Part shown: positions 1 to 9,149 of the stretch, one piece after another
How the letters are laid out: each line of letters starts with the position of its first letter
Numbering within the stretch: the first letter of the stretch is position 1
Program-made: the position numbers and the translations under genes
Notes under the pieces: model-generated
The model's database searches: none
Told to the model about the DNA's origin: nothing
What the model saw: only the letters and a program-made list of their open reading frames with translations
Assembly: GCA_003343995.1 (NCBI GenBank)
Contig: QAKE01000085.1
Span: forward strand, 1 to 55,644
Length of the DNA: 55,644 nt
Direction of reading: 5' to 3'
Source of the DNA: Bacillota bacterium
GTDB taxonomy: Bacteria; Bacillota; Clostridia; Christensenellales; Borkfalkiaceae

Positions 1-1368
1 CACGATGCCGTTGGCGTCGATATCGAAGGTGACCTCGATCTGCGGCACGCCGCGGGGAGCGGGCGCGATGCCCGTCAGCTCGAATCTGCCGAGCGTTTTG
101 TTGTCTTTTGCAAATTCTCTTTCGCCCTGCAGAATGTGGATATCCACCTGCGTCTGATTGTCCGCCGCCGTGGAGAACACCTGCGATTTTTTCACCGGAA
201 TGGTGGTGTTTCTTTCGATGAGCTTGGTGGTTACGCCGCCCAGCGTTTCGATGCCCAGCGAAAGGGGCATTACGTCGAGCAGCAGCACGTCTTTCACTTC
301 GCCGCTCAAAACGCCGCCCTGAATGGCAGCGCCGATGGCGACGCATTCGTCGGGGTTGATGCCCTTAAACGGCTCTTTGCCCGTCACCTTGCGCACCTCT
401 TCCTGCACGGCGGGAATTCTCGTGGAACCGCCGACCAAAATGACCTTTTCGATGTCGGCATAGCTGAGTTTCGCGTCACCCATCGCCTTCTTCAGGGGAA
501 CGAGCGTCGCCTCCACCAGATCGGCGGTAAGCGCGTCGAATTTCTGGCGGGTGATGTCCACGTCGAGGTGTTTCGGGCCCGTGGCGTCCGCCGTGATGAA
601 CGGCAGGTTCACGTTGGTCTTGCTCACGCCGGAAAGCTCGATTTTCGCCTTTTCCGCCGCCTCTTTCAATCTCTGCATCGCGAGTTTGTCGCCCGAAAGG
701 TCGATGCCTTCCTTCGCCTTGAACTCCGCCACGAGATAATCCATCACGCGCTTGTCGAAGTCGTCGCCGCCCAGCATGTTGTTGCCGTTGGTGGCGAGCA
801 CCTCGAATACGCCGTCGCCGATTTCCATGATGGAAACGTCGAACGTGCCGCCGCCGAGGTCGTAAATGATGACCTTCTGCGTTTTGCCTTCCTTATCGAG
901 ACCGTAGGAAAGCGCCGCCGCCGTAGGTTCGTTGATGATTCTCAAAACGTTGAGTCCCGCGATCTTGCCCGCGTCCTTGGTCGCCTGCCGCTGGCTGTCG
1001 GTGAAGTACGCGGGGCAGGTGATGACCGCGTCGGTCACCGTGCCGCCGAGATAGGCTTCCGCGTCCTTTTTGAGCTTGCTCAAAATCATCGCGGAAATTT
1101 CCTGCGGGGTGTATGCCTTATCGTCGATGTTCACGCGATAATCCGAACCCATGTGGCGCTTGATCGAGCTCACCGTCCGGTCGGCGTTCGCCACCGCCTG
1201 ACGTTTCGCAACCTGCCCCACAAGGCGTTCGCCGTCTTTCTGAAATCCGACCACCGAGGGCGTGGTTCTGTTGCCCTCCGCGTTCGTTATCACTACCGGC
1301 TCGCCGTTTTCCATAACGGCTACGCACGAGTTTGTCGTTCCCAAATCGATACCGATTGTCTTTCCCAT
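1..1368 (-). CDS. dnaK: Molecular chaperone DnaK (Hsp70), C-terminus cut by window edge
   Basis: ATP-dependent cytosolic Hsp70 chaperone that binds exposed hydrophobic segments and works with GrpE and DnaJ. About 456 codons are present from ATG at 1368. The phosphate-1 loop GIDLGTTNS lies at residues 6-14, the INEPTAAALSYG segment near 145-156 and the phosphate-2 motif DLGGGTFDVS at 170-179. The hydrophobic interdomain linker DVLLLDV sits near residue 359 and leads into the substrate-binding domain. The last roughly 150 residues of a normal DnaK of about 610 lie outside the window, so the truncation is only the window edge. The gene is third in the hrcA-grpE-dnaK order, 54 bases after grpE, and is presumably under the CIRCE-controlled promoter upstream of hrcA. 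dnaJ would be expected next, outside the window. Confidence 0.98.
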   Translation of the reverse strand, partial: MGKTIGIDLGTTNSCVAVMENGEPVVITNAEGNRTTPSVVGFQKDGERLVGQVAKRQAVANADRTVSSIKRHMGSDYRVNIDDKAYTPQEISAMILSKLKKDAEAYLGGTVTDAVITCPAYFTDSQRQATKDAGKIAGLNVLRIINEPTAAALSYGLDKEGKTQKVIIYDLGGGTFDVSIMEIGDGVFEVLATNGNNMLGGDDFDKRVMDYLVAEFKAKEGIDLSGDKLAMQRLKEAAEKAKIELSGVSKTNVNLPFITADATGPKHLDVDITRQKFDALTADLVEATLVPLKKAMGDAKLSYADIEKVILVGGSTRIPAVQEEVRKVTGKEPFKGINPDECVAIGAAIQGGVLSGEVKDVLLLDVMPLSLGIETLGGVTTKLIERNTTIPVKKSQVFSTAADNQTQVDIHILQGEREFAKDNKTLGRFELTGIAPAPRGVPQIEVTFDIDANGIV

Positions 1369-1422
1369 AATAGTTCTTTGCTCCTTTTTTATGATGTATT
1401 TCGGCTTTTTGCCGATGTATTT

Positions 1423-1983
1423 TTATTTTACGATTACGCTTACCTTCGCGTACCGTACGATTTTATCGCCGATTTTATAACCTTTCTGGAACACCGTTTT
1501 CACGGTTTCCGCCTCCTCGCCCTCTTCCGCCTGCGCCTGCATCACCGCCTCGCATTCGTTGGGGTCGAACTTTTCCCCCACGGGATTGATTTCCGCGACG
1601 TTCTGGCTTTTGAGCATCTCGTCGAAACTTCTCAAAATCATCGCCACGCCCTCTTTGGTCTTGTCGTCCAGCTCCATGGAAAGCGCCCGCTCCAGCGTGT
1701 CGCCCACCACGAAAACCTTCGTCAAAATATCCTTCTTCCCGTCGTCGTACGCGTCCTTATATAAGTTCGCGTTGCGCTTTTTATAGTTGTCGAACTCCGC
1801 CACCGAGCGCATCCATTTATCCTTGTATTCCTCGGTTTTGTCGGCGGCTTTCAGCGTTTCGATTTCCTTTTCCAGCGCGGCGGCCTTTTCCTCCGCCGCC
1901 TTCAGCAGTTCCGCCGTATCGGGCGCGTTTTCACGCTCCGCCTGTCCGTTCGTTTGTTCTTTTTCCTGTTTGACTTCCTTCAT
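1423..1983 (-). CDS. grpE: Nucleotide exchange factor GrpE
   Basis: GrpE drives ADP release from DnaK. The 186-residue protein starts with a charged, low-complexity N-terminus, continues as a long predicted coiled coil (about residues 25-80, including the conserved EFDNYKKR stretch near 64-71) and ends in the small beta domain that contacts DnaK. Near the C-terminus it has the typical FQKGYKIGDKIVRYAKVSV signature. Length is normal for the family. It starts 12 bases after the hrcA stop and precedes dnaK, so it is almost certainly co-transcribed with both. Confidence 0.96.
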   Translation of the reverse strand: MKEVKQEKEQTNGQAERENAPDTAELLKAAEEKAAALEKEIETLKAADKTEEYKDKWMRSVAEFDNYKKRNANLYKDAYDDGKKDILTKVFVVGDTLERALSMELDDKTKEGVAMILRSFDEMLKSQNVAEINPVGEKFDPNECEAVMQAQAEEGEEAETVKTVFQKGYKIGDKIVRYAKVSVIVK

Positions 1984-1995
1984 TTCGCTTGCGGC

Positions 1996-3012
1996 CTACT
2001 TTTTGTTGACCATATCCTCCAAAATTTTACCCACGCCTTCGAGAACGGAAACGACCTTCTGATAATCCATTCTCAGCGGCCCGATCACGCCGTACGTGCC
2101 GAGCTTCACGTTGCCCGCCGAATACGTTGCCGTCACCAGCGAGCAATCGTCGGGAACGTTTTCGTCCTCTCCGCCGATCCTGATGCTGATTTCGATGTCG
2201 TTATCGTCCGTTAGCATGTTTGCGATCTTATCGCGGCTGGTTACGACGGAGAGGAAATTTTTCATTTTATCCACTTCCGCGTATTCGGGGTGATTGAGGA
2301 TTTTATCCTCCCCCGCCAGCACCACGCCGCCGCTCTTATCGTGCACGTAATCGGCGATGGCGTCGATCACCCGATCGAAAATGGCGCGGTAGCTTTCAAA
2401 CTGCTCTTCCGCCTCCAAAGAAGCGTCCATCACCTCGCCGAGCCGCTTGCCCTTGAACATCTTGTTGACCAGACGGTTGGCGCTTTCCAGCTGTTCGTCC
2501 GTCATGTCGGACGGAATGGCGATGAATTTATCGCGGATAAGCGCCCTGTCGGTGACGATGAGCAGCAGCGCGCTGTCCTCCTTAAAGGGAAAAATGCTGA
2601 TCTTTTCGATGATATCGTCCTCGTCGTGGGCGGCGACGGCGATGGAGGTGTAATCGGTGAGTTCCGAAATGACCTTGGCGGCGTTTTTCACCACCTCTTC
2701 CATGTTGCCGCTCTGCCGCGCGAACGCCGTTTTGATCTGCGCCAGCTCCTTGCCCGTCAGCTTGCCCTTGTCCATCAGCTCCGCCACGTAAAGCTTATAC
2801 GCCTCGATGGACGGCACCCTGCCGCTCGACGTGTGCAGCTGCGATAAATAGCCCATTTCTTCAAGCGCGGCAAGCTCGCTTCGCACCGTGGCGGAACTCA
2901 CGTCCCGCATGTGGTTTTGCGTGATGCTCTTGCTGGACACCGGCTGCGCGTTGGTGATGTATTCGTCCACCACGATCTGCAATATTTTCTTTTTTCTGTC
3001 CGATAGTTTCAT
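1996..3012 (-). CDS. hrcA: Heat-inducible transcription repressor HrcA
   Basis: HrcA represses class I heat-shock genes by binding the CIRCE inverted repeat; its active fold depends on GroEL. The 338-residue protein has an N-terminal winged helix (about residues 1-75, with SSKSITQNHMRDVSSATVRSELAALEEMG), then the GAF-like and inserted dimerisation regions. Length matches the family (about 340). It is the first gene of the operon, and a CIRCE element lies just upstream between its promoter and ATG, so the sequence supports autoregulation. The spacing region before the ATG has only a weak purine-rich ribosome binding site. Confidence 0.96.
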   Translation of the reverse strand: MKLSDRKKKILQIVVDEYITNAQPVSSKSITQNHMRDVSSATVRSELAALEEMGYLSQLHTSSGRVPSIEAYKLYVAELMDKGKLTGKELAQIKTAFARQSGNMEEVVKNAAKVISELTDYTSIAVAAHDEDDIIEKISIFPFKEDSALLLIVTDRALIRDKFIAIPSDMTDEQLESANRLVNKMFKGKRLGEVMDASLEAEEQFESYRAIFDRVIDAIADYVHDKSGGVVLAGEDKILNHPEYAEVDKMKNFLSVVTSRDKIANMLTDDNDIEISIRIGGEDENVPDDCSLVTATYSAGNVKLGTYGVIGPLRMDYQKVVSVLEGVGKILEDMVNKK

Positions 3013-3045
3013 ACGCGCCCCGTTAGCACTTGAAAGTTTTTCGTG

Positions 3046-3072
3046 TCAGCACTCTATACGTTCAAGTGCCAA
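3046..3072 (-). promoter_or_regulatory. CIRCE operator (HrcA site)
   Basis: Half-sites TCAGCACTC (3046-3054) and AAGTGCCAA (3064-3072) flank exactly 9 bases, the CIRCE geometry (TTAGCACTC-N9-GAGTGCTAA), with three mismatches in 18 positions. A third half-site, TTAGCACTT at 3023-3031, lies closer to the hrcA start and is complementary to the 3064-3072 half. The element lies downstream of the -10 box at 3084-3089, so it would be transcribed in the 5' leader. Confidence 0.9.
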
Positions 3073-3083
3073 CTTTCGAGTTA

Positions 3084-3112
3084 ATTTTACATCTATTATA
3101 TATCCTTGTCAA
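3084..3112 (-). promoter_or_regulatory. Sigma-A promoter of hrcA-grpE-dnaK
   Basis: On the minus strand, -35 TTGACA (3107-3112) and -10 TAAAAT (3084-3089) are separated by 17 bases. The predicted start of transcription falls just before or within the CIRCE operator. Confidence 0.85.
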
Positions 3113-3184
3113 GCGTTTTATGCGAAAAACATAAAAATTTTTTCGCGGCGGCGTTTCCGCGCACAAAACGCGTTTAAAAATCAA

Positions 3185-3217
3185 ACGCGCCGCGCGGATT
3201 GTTTCCGCGCGGCGCGT
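3185..3217 (-). terminator. Rho-independent terminator after pfp
   Basis: A perfect 14-bp GC-rich stem (3185-3198 with 3204-3217, 5-base loop) is followed on the minus strand by a T-rich stretch. It lies 23 bases after the pfp stop and ends the murB-to-pfp block. Confidence 0.85.
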
Positions 3218-3240
3218 ATTCGTTTATTCGTTATGCAAAC

Positions 3241-4488
3241 TTATTTCGTTTCCGCAAACACCTTTTTCAAGCGCGCGAAACGCGGCAGGCTGTCTTCCTG
3301 CGGCGCCTTCGCCTCGCCCTGAATGAGGGGCAGCGCGTACTTCACGTACTCGTCGGAAATGTTCGTGCCGTTTTCCGTGATCCATTCGAAGGGCACTTTC
3401 TTTTCGGTGTTCGCCGCGAGCTCCAAGGGCAGCAGCTTGTACTCGATTTCGTACTTGTCGCCCGCCTTTCTCTCGTAGCAGACCATCTTGTCGGTTTCGC
3501 CGGAAACGGCGGCCTCCACCGCCTTTCTGCCCGCCGTAAAGGTTTCCTCCACGTCGGTTTTGGAGGCGAGGTGCGCGCCGCAGCGCTGCATCAGGCTGAG
3601 CTCGATGCCTCTCGTTTTGAAACCGGTCTTTTCCTTGATGATGTTGGCAAGCGTCGTCGCCACGCCGCCGAGCTGCGCGTGGCCGAAGCTGTCGCGCGCG
3701 CCTTCGGAAACGAGCTCGCAGATGAGCTTGCCGTTTTCGTCGTGAATACCTTCGGAAACAACGGCGATACACTTATTGTTGTTCTTTTCGCAAACCTTTT
3801 TCACGTCGTCGATGAACTTATCCACGCTGAAAGCCACTTCCGGCAGATAGATGAGGTCGGCGCCGAGCCCCTTCGCGCTGGCGAGCTTCGCCGCGGCGGT
3901 CAGCCAGCCGGCGTTTCTGCCCATCGCCTCGATCACGCACACCATCGGGGTGTCGTAAACCTTCGCGTCGAGGTTGATTTCCATAATCGTGGTGGCGATA
4001 TATTTCGCCGCGGAGGCGTATCCGGGGCAGTGGTCCGTGCCGAAGAGGTCGTTGTCGATGGTCTTGGGCACGCCGATGACGTTGCATTCGTAACCGGATT
4101 TCTGCAGATATTTGGAGATCTTGTTGCAGGTATCCATGGAATCGTTGCCGCCGTTATACATGAAATAACGCACGTTGTACTTTTTGAACACCTCTAAAAT
4201 TCTCTTGTAGTCGGTATCGTCCACGGACGCGTCCTTCAATTTGTAACGCACCGAGCCGAGCGCGGAGGACGGCGTATATTTCAAAAGTTCGATTTCCTTT
4301 TTGTCCTCTTTGCCGATATCGTAAAATTTTTCGTCCAGCACGCCGCGGATGCCGTTCGCCGCGCCGTACACCGCGGTGATCGCGTCGCTTTCCAAAGCCG
4401 CGGTAAACACGCCCGCCGCACTGCTGTTGATTACGGACGTGGGACCGCCCGACTGCGCAAACATCAATGCGCCCTTCAAGTTCTTCAT
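3241..4488 (-). CDS. pfp: Pyrophosphate-dependent 6-phosphofructokinase
   Basis: Likely catalyses reversible phosphorylation of fructose 6-phosphate using pyrophosphate, in the cytosolic glycolytic pathway. At 415 residues it belongs to the long clostridial PFK clade rather than the 320-residue ATP type. The phosphate-donor motif reads GGNDS (113-117), where an Asp follows the Asn; ATP enzymes have Gly there (GGDGT). PKTIDND (141-147) and MGRNAGW (189-195) match PPi-type enzymes. It lies 52 bases after the ATP-PFK gene and is the last gene before the terminator at 3185-3217. PPi dependence is inferred from motifs; kinetics could differ. Confidence 0.9.
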   Translation of the reverse strand: MKNLKGALMFAQSGGPTSVINSSAAGVFTAALESDAITAVYGAANGIRGVLDEKFYDIGKEDKKEIELLKYTPSSALGSVRYKLKDASVDDTDYKRILEVFKKYNVRYFMYNGGNDSMDTCNKISKYLQKSGYECNVIGVPKTIDNDLFGTDHCPGYASAAKYIATTIMEINLDAKVYDTPMVCVIEAMGRNAGWLTAAAKLASAKGLGADLIYLPEVAFSVDKFIDDVKKVCEKNNNKCIAVVSEGIHDENGKLICELVSEGARDSFGHAQLGGVATTLANIIKEKTGFKTRGIELSLMQRCGAHLASKTDVEETFTAGRKAVEAAVSGETDKMVCYERKAGDKYEIEYKLLPLELAANTEKKVPFEWITENGTNISDEYVKYALPLIQGEAKAPQEDSLPRFARLKKVFAETK

Positions 4489-4540
4489 AATGTTCTCCTT
4501 ATAAAATGTTTTTTATCTTTCTATCTGCCAAAACCGCGGC

Positions 4541-5506
4541 TTACAAACCGAGGATTTTAGACGTTTCGTAAAGGTCTTTATCGAAATGTTTTTCCGCCGC
4601 GAACACCTCGTCGAAGGGGACGGTGATGACCTTGTTTCGGCGGATGCCCACCGCGCAGCTGTCCGCCTTTTCGTCGCGCAGCACTTCCACCGCCTTCACG
4701 CCGAATTTACCCGCCAGAATACGGTCTGCCATCGTGGGCGAACCGCCCCGCTGAATGTGCCCCAAAATGGTCACCTTCGGATCGATGCCGGTTTTTTCCT
4801 TGATGGCGGCGCAGATCTCCTCCCGCTTGCCGGCGCCCTCCGCCAGCACGATCATGTTGGAGGTTTTGCCCCGCATGCGGCTCTTTCTGATGGAAGAGGC
4901 GATGGCGTCCAAATCGAAGGGCACTTCCGGCACGAGCACGTATTCCGCGCCGCCCGCAACGCCCGCGTACAGCGCGATGTCGCCGCAGCGCCGCCCCATC
5001 ACTTCGAGCAGGGAAACCCTGTCGTGCGAGGTCATGGTGTCGCGGAGATTGTTCATCGCCCAAAGCACCGTGTTGACCGCCGAGTCGAACCCCAGCGTGT
5101 AATCGGTATATGCCAAATCGTTATCGATGGTGCCGGGCACGCCCACCACCTTGATGCCGAAATTCTGCCACAAGTCCACCGCGCCGTGGAACGTGCCGTC
5201 GCCGCCGATGGCGACCACGCCCTCTATGCCGTACGCCGCAAGCGTTTCCGCCGCCCTGCGCTGGCCTTCGATTTCCACGAATTCGGGACAGCGCGCCGTC
5301 TTCAAAAACGTGCCGCCCTTATGGATCAAGCCGGAAACCGAACGGGTTTCCATACGCGTCAAATTGCCGTAAATCAGCCCCGACCAGCCGCGTTCCACGC
5401 CGTAAACGTCGATATTATAATAAAGCGCCGTTCTTACGACCGCCCTGATGCAGGCGTTCATGCCGGGGGCGTCGCCGCCGCTCGTCAAAACCGCAATCTT
5501 TTTCAT
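4541..5506 (-). CDS. pfkA: ATP-dependent 6-phosphofructokinase
   Basis: Commits fructose 6-phosphate to glycolysis using ATP. The 321-residue protein is the standard bacterial PfkA length. It has the N-terminal TSGGDAPGMN (8-17), GGDGT at 101-105 (Gly after the Asp marks ATP use) and PGTIDND at 124-130. An upstream in-frame ATG at 5512 exists, but GGGAG lies 7 bases before the ATG at 5506 and only 1 base from the upstream one, so 5506 is chosen. It follows dnaE, a gene order common in Clostridia, and is immediately followed by the PPi-PFK gene. Confidence 0.95.
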   Translation of the reverse strand: MKKIAVLTSGGDAPGMNACIRAVVRTALYYNIDVYGVERGWSGLIYGNLTRMETRSVSGLIHKGGTFLKTARCPEFVEIEGQRRAAETLAAYGIEGVVAIGGDGTFHGAVDLWQNFGIKVVGVPGTIDNDLAYTDYTLGFDSAVNTVLWAMNNLRDTMTSHDRVSLLEVMGRRCGDIALYAGVAGGAEYVLVPEVPFDLDAIASSIRKSRMRGKTSNMIVLAEGAGKREEICAAIKEKTGIDPKVTILGHIQRGGSPTMADRILAGKFGVKAVEVLRDEKADSCAVGIRRNKVITVPFDEVFAAEKHFDKDLYETSKILGL

Positions 5507-5540
5507 AAACATTCTCCCGCATTAAAAATTTTTCAAAGCC

Positions 5541-5546
5541 ATTTTA
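5541..5546 (-). promoter_or_regulatory. Possible internal promoter before pfkA (extended -10)
   Basis: TGATAAAAT on the minus strand gives an extended -10 (TGN then TAAAAT) 34 bases before the pfkA ATG. The -35 region (TTTTAT at 17 bp) is poor. It could let the two PFK genes be expressed apart from dnaE. Confidence 0.35.
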
Positions 5547-5607
5547 TCATAAATTCACGCAAAATAAAAGCGCATTTACGTACATTTAAAGATTTTTACT
5601 TTATAAT

Positions 5608-8600
5608 TTAGGATTTTTTACGGAAAAATACGATTTCCCTGTCGCTTAAAATCCCTTTGAGTTCGGTCACCAGCCCTTCGCAGCGGCGCACCTTGTTCTG
5701 AATGGTGAAATTTTTGCCGTCCTTGTTGATGATCACGCCCACGTCGCCCTCGTAACTTTCGAGAATATCGAAAATTTCGTCGAGCATACCGTTTTTGCTT
5801 TCGGGAATGATCAGCCCCAGAAACTCCCGCTCGGCGGGCGCCTGCGTTTCCTTGCCGGCAAGCTCGTATTTTTCCAGCTTGTCGGCGACGATCTGCACGT
5901 CGTTTTCCTTGATCTGCAGCCTGCCGCTCACCTTCACGATCTCCTCCTCCGCGAGGAGGTTTTTATTCGATTCGTAGCTCTTGGGGAAGAACACGCAGTC
6001 GATTTGCCCGTACACGTCCTCCAGCTTGACGACGCCCATATTGTCGCCGCGCTTGGTGGTTTTGCGCTCCGCCGAAACGATGATGCCCCCCAGCGTGACG
6101 TACGCGCCGTCCTTGATTTCCGTATAGGTGCGGTTGCCGTCCTCGTCTTCTTCGTAATATTCCAAAAGCGAGGTGTTGAACCCCGTTTTGGAAAAGGCGT
6201 CCATATAATCGCTCAGGGGGTGCCCCGTCACGTACACGCCGAGCACCGCCTTTTCCTTGGAGAGCTTGACCTGCGAGGGGTATTCGCCCAGATCGGGATA
6301 ATCGACGGTGAAGGTGTCGTCCTCTTTGATGATGTCGCCGAACAAGCTCATCTGCGCGCTGTTTTTCTGCTTGTTGATGGCGGACGCGCGGTCGAGCACC
6401 TCCTCGTAAACGGCGACGTTCTGCGCGCGGGTATGCCCCAAGGAATCGAACGCGCCGGCGTAGATGAGGTTTTCCACCAGCCGCTTGTTGAGCCCCAGCG
6501 GCGTGCAGCGCATGGCGAACTCTTCCAAGCTCTTGAACGCGCCGTTGTTCTTTCTTTCCTCCACGATAGAGGCGATGATGTTTTCGCCGACGTTTTTGAT
6601 GGCGGCGAGCCCGAAACGGATACCCTCCCCTTCGCAGTGGAAATCGCCGATGCTCTGGTTGATATCGGGGGGATACACCGGCACGTTGCGCGAGCGCAGG
6701 TACATCAAATACTTCGTGATCTCCTCGATTTTCGTGATGCGGTTGTTCAGGATCGCCGCGAGGAACTGGTTGGGATAGTATTTTTTCAAAAACGCCGTCT
6801 GATAGGCGAGCACGGCGTACGCCGCCGCGTGCGATTTATTGAAGGCGTACTTAGCGAAATCCGCCATGCGGTCGAAGATCTTCGTCGCCACGTCTTCCGG
6901 CACGCCGCGCACGACGGCGCCGTCGATCGTTCTGCCCTTTTCGTCCACGCCGCCGTGCACGAAAATCTTCTTTTGCCGTTCCATCTCCTCCACGTTCTTC
7001 TTCCCCATGGCGCGGCGCACGATGTCCGACTGGCCGAAGGAAAACCCGCCGAGATTGCGGCACACTTCCATCACCTGCTCCTGATAAATCATGACGCCGT
7101 AGGAGTTGGATAAAATCGACTCCATCAGCGGGTGATCGTAGCGGATGGTTTCGGGGTTGTGTTTATAGCGGATATAATCGGGAATGGAATCCATCGGACC
7201 GGGGCGGTAAAGGGAAATGCCCGCGATGATGTCCTCGAAGGTGGTCGGCTTCAAGTCGCGCATAAAGCGCTTCATGCCGGGACTTTCCAGCTGGAACACC
7301 GCGTCGGTATCCCCCGCGCCGATGAGTTCGTACGTGCCGGCGTCCTCGTAACCGAGCTCGTGGAAGTCGAGCTCCCTGCCCGTCGTTTCCTTCACGTAGT
7401 TGACGGCTTTTTTTACGTCGGTCAGCGTGATGAGCCCTAAAAAGTCCATCTTCAGCATGCCGAGCTGTTCCACCTGTTTCATGTTGAACTGCGTGGTGAT
7501 ATCATCGCCGTTTCGCTGCAAGGGCACGTTGTCGGCGATAGGTTTCGCGCAGATGACGACGCCCGCCGCGTGCATGGAGGTGTTTCTCGGCAACCCCTCC
7601 ACCTTGATGGCAACGTCTATGATTTTACGGAGATTCGGATCTTCGTCGTAAATTTCCTTCAGCTCGCGCACGCCGACATTTTCGCCGTCCTTCGTGAGCT
7701 TTAAGCCCAAACTTTCCTCTATGGTGGACTTGCCGTCCATCAGCTTGGTGATTCTGTCCACGTCGGCGTAGGGAATGCGGAACACCCGCCCTACGTCCTT
7801 GATGGCGGCTTTGGCTTTCAGCATACCGAAGGTGACGATCTGCGCCACCTTGTCCGAACCGTACTTGCGGCGGACGTATTCCACCACCTCGCCGCGCCGT
7901 TCGTCGGAAAAGTCGATATCGAAGTCGGGCATGCTGACGCGCTCGATATTCAAAAAACGCTCGAAAACCAGCGAATATTTCAAGGGATCGACGTCGGTGA
8001 TGCCCACGCTGTACGCGATGATGCTGGAAACGCCGCTGCCCCGCCCCGCGCCGACGGGGATATCCACGCTCTTGGCGTAGTTGATGAAATCCCACACGAT
8101 GAGATAGTAATCGATATACCCCATGGTGTGGATGGTGTCGAGTTCGTAATCGAACCGCTGGCGGATTTCCTCGGTGATGACGGGATAACGCTTTTTCAGC
8201 CCCTCTTCCGCAAGCCCCTTCAAAAACTCGTAGGACGACTGCCCGTTGTCGGGGGTATAACCGGGGATGAGGGAATTGTCGCGGATGGGCTCGCACTTGG
8301 CGTTGAGATCGAACACCTCTTCCTCCGCGCACTTTTCGGCGATTTCCAGCGTCGTCGCCAGCGCGTCGGGCAGATCGGGGAACACCGCCGCCATCTCCTC
8401 CGCCGATTTCATGTACATCTGGTCGGAATTCATCTTCATGCGGTTGGGATCGTCCATCGTCTTTTTGGTGCTGATGCACATGACGACGTCCTGAATTTCC
8501 GCGTCCGCCCGCTCGGCATAGTGCACGTCGTTGGTGGCGACGAGCTTGATGCCCGTTTCCTTGGAAAGCTTCACGAGCATCGGATTGATGTATTTTTGCT

Positions 8601-9132
8601 CCTCCAAACCGTGGTCCTGAATTTCGAGGTAGAAATCCTCCCCGAAAATGTCCTTCATGGAGAGCGCGAACTTCATCGCCCCCTCGTAATCGTTGCGCAG
8701 CAGCAGCTTCGCCACCCTGCCCGCAAGGCACGCCGAAAGGCAAACCAGCCCTTCGGAATGTTCTTTCAACAGCTTATAGTCGATGCGCGGCTTGTAGTAA
8801 AAGCCGTCCACAAAGGCGATGGAATCGAGTTTGACGAGGTTTTTATACCCCTTTTTGTTTTTGCAAAGCAAAATCAGGTGATCGGTTTCGTCCCGCCCCG
8901 CCTTGTTCGTGTAATCGTCGCAGGCGTACAGCTCGCAGCCGATGATCGCCTGCATGCCGAGTTTTTTGCCCTCCTCCGCGAAGGTGAGCGTGCCGAACAT
9001 GTTGCCGTGGTCGGTAATCGCCACCGCCTTCATGCCCTTCGCCTTGGCGACTTTAAAAACCTCCTTCAGGCGCGTCGCGCCGTCCAGAAGGGAATATTCC
9101 GTATGTAAATGCAAGTGTACAAAATCGCTCAT
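5608..9132 (-). CDS. dnaE: DNA polymerase III subunit alpha, DnaE type
   Basis: Replicative C-family polymerase. The 1174-residue protein carries an N-terminal PHP domain with intact metal-binding residues (LHLHTEYSLLDG at 7-18, ITDHGN, EDFYLEIQDHG). The polymerase core contains PDFDIDFSDERR near residue 405, carrying the catalytic Asp residues, and KMDFLGL further on. Helix-hairpin-helix and OB-fold regions follow; the OB part reads VTLGGIIVSAERKTTKRG. Length and domain order match DnaE1/DnaE3, not PolC, as there is no inserted exonuclease. In Firmicutes DnaE usually works beside PolC, which is not in this window. It lies between whiA and pfkA. Confidence 0.97.
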   Translation of the reverse strand: MSDFVHLHLHTEYSLLDGATRLKEVFKVAKAKGMKAVAITDHGNMFGTLTFAEEGKKLGMQAIIGCELYACDDYTNKAGRDETDHLILLCKNKKGYKNLVKLDSIAFVDGFYYKPRIDYKLLKEHSEGLVCLSACLAGRVAKLLLRNDYEGAMKFALSMKDIFGEDFYLEIQDHGLEEQKYINPMLVKLSKETGIKLVATNDVHYAERADAEIQDVVMCISTKKTMDDPNRMKMNSDQMYMKSAEEMAAVFPDLPDALATTLEIAEKCAEEEVFDLNAKCEPIRDNSLIPGYTPDNGQSSYEFLKGLAEEGLKKRYPVITEEIRQRFDYELDTIHTMGYIDYYLIVWDFINYAKSVDIPVGAGRGSGVSSIIAYSVGITDVDPLKYSLVFERFLNIERVSMPDFDIDFSDERRGEVVEYVRRKYGSDKVAQIVTFGMLKAKAAIKDVGRVFRIPYADVDRITKLMDGKSTIEESLGLKLTKDGENVGVRELKEIYDEDPNLRKIIDVAIKVEGLPRNTSMHAAGVVICAKPIADNVPLQRNGDDITTQFNMKQVEQLGMLKMDFLGLITLTDVKKAVNYVKETTGRELDFHELGYEDAGTYELIGAGDTDAVFQLESPGMKRFMRDLKPTTFEDIIAGISLYRPGPMDSIPDYIRYKHNPETIRYDHPLMESILSNSYGVMIYQEQVMEVCRNLGGFSFGQSDIVRRAMGKKNVEEMERQKKIFVHGGVDEKGRTIDGAVVRGVPEDVATKIFDRMADFAKYAFNKSHAAAYAVLAYQTAFLKKYYPNQFLAAILNNRITKIEEITKYLMYLRSRNVPVYPPDINQSIGDFHCEGEGIRFGLAAIKNVGENIIASIVEERKNNGAFKSLEEFAMRCTPLGLNKRLVENLIYAGAFDSLGHTRAQNVAVYEEVLDRASAINKQKNSAQMSLFGDIIKEDDTFTVDYPDLGEYPSQVKLSKEKAVLGVYVTGHPLSDYMDAFSKTGFNTSLLEYYEEDEDGNRTYTEIKDGAYVTLGGIIVSAERKTTKRGDNMGVVKLEDVYGQIDCVFFPKSYESNKNLLAEEEIVKVSGRLQIKENDVQIVADKLEKYELAGKETQAPAEREFLGLIIPESKNGMLDEIFDILESYEGDVGVIINKDGKNFTIQNKVRRCEGLVTELKGILSDREIVFFRKKS

Positions 9133-9149
9133 GTCTTTTATCCGTCGGT

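Noticed and set aside
136..1764. Long plus-strand open frame of 542 codons opposite dnaK and grpE
   Set aside because: It is an antisense shadow caused by GC-rich codons of dnaK/grpE; it has no ribosome binding site and crosses two recognised genes.
6004..7113. Long plus-strand open frame opposite dnaE
   Set aside because: Antisense shadow of the dnaE reading frame; composition is His/Arg/Val-rich as expected for such shadows.
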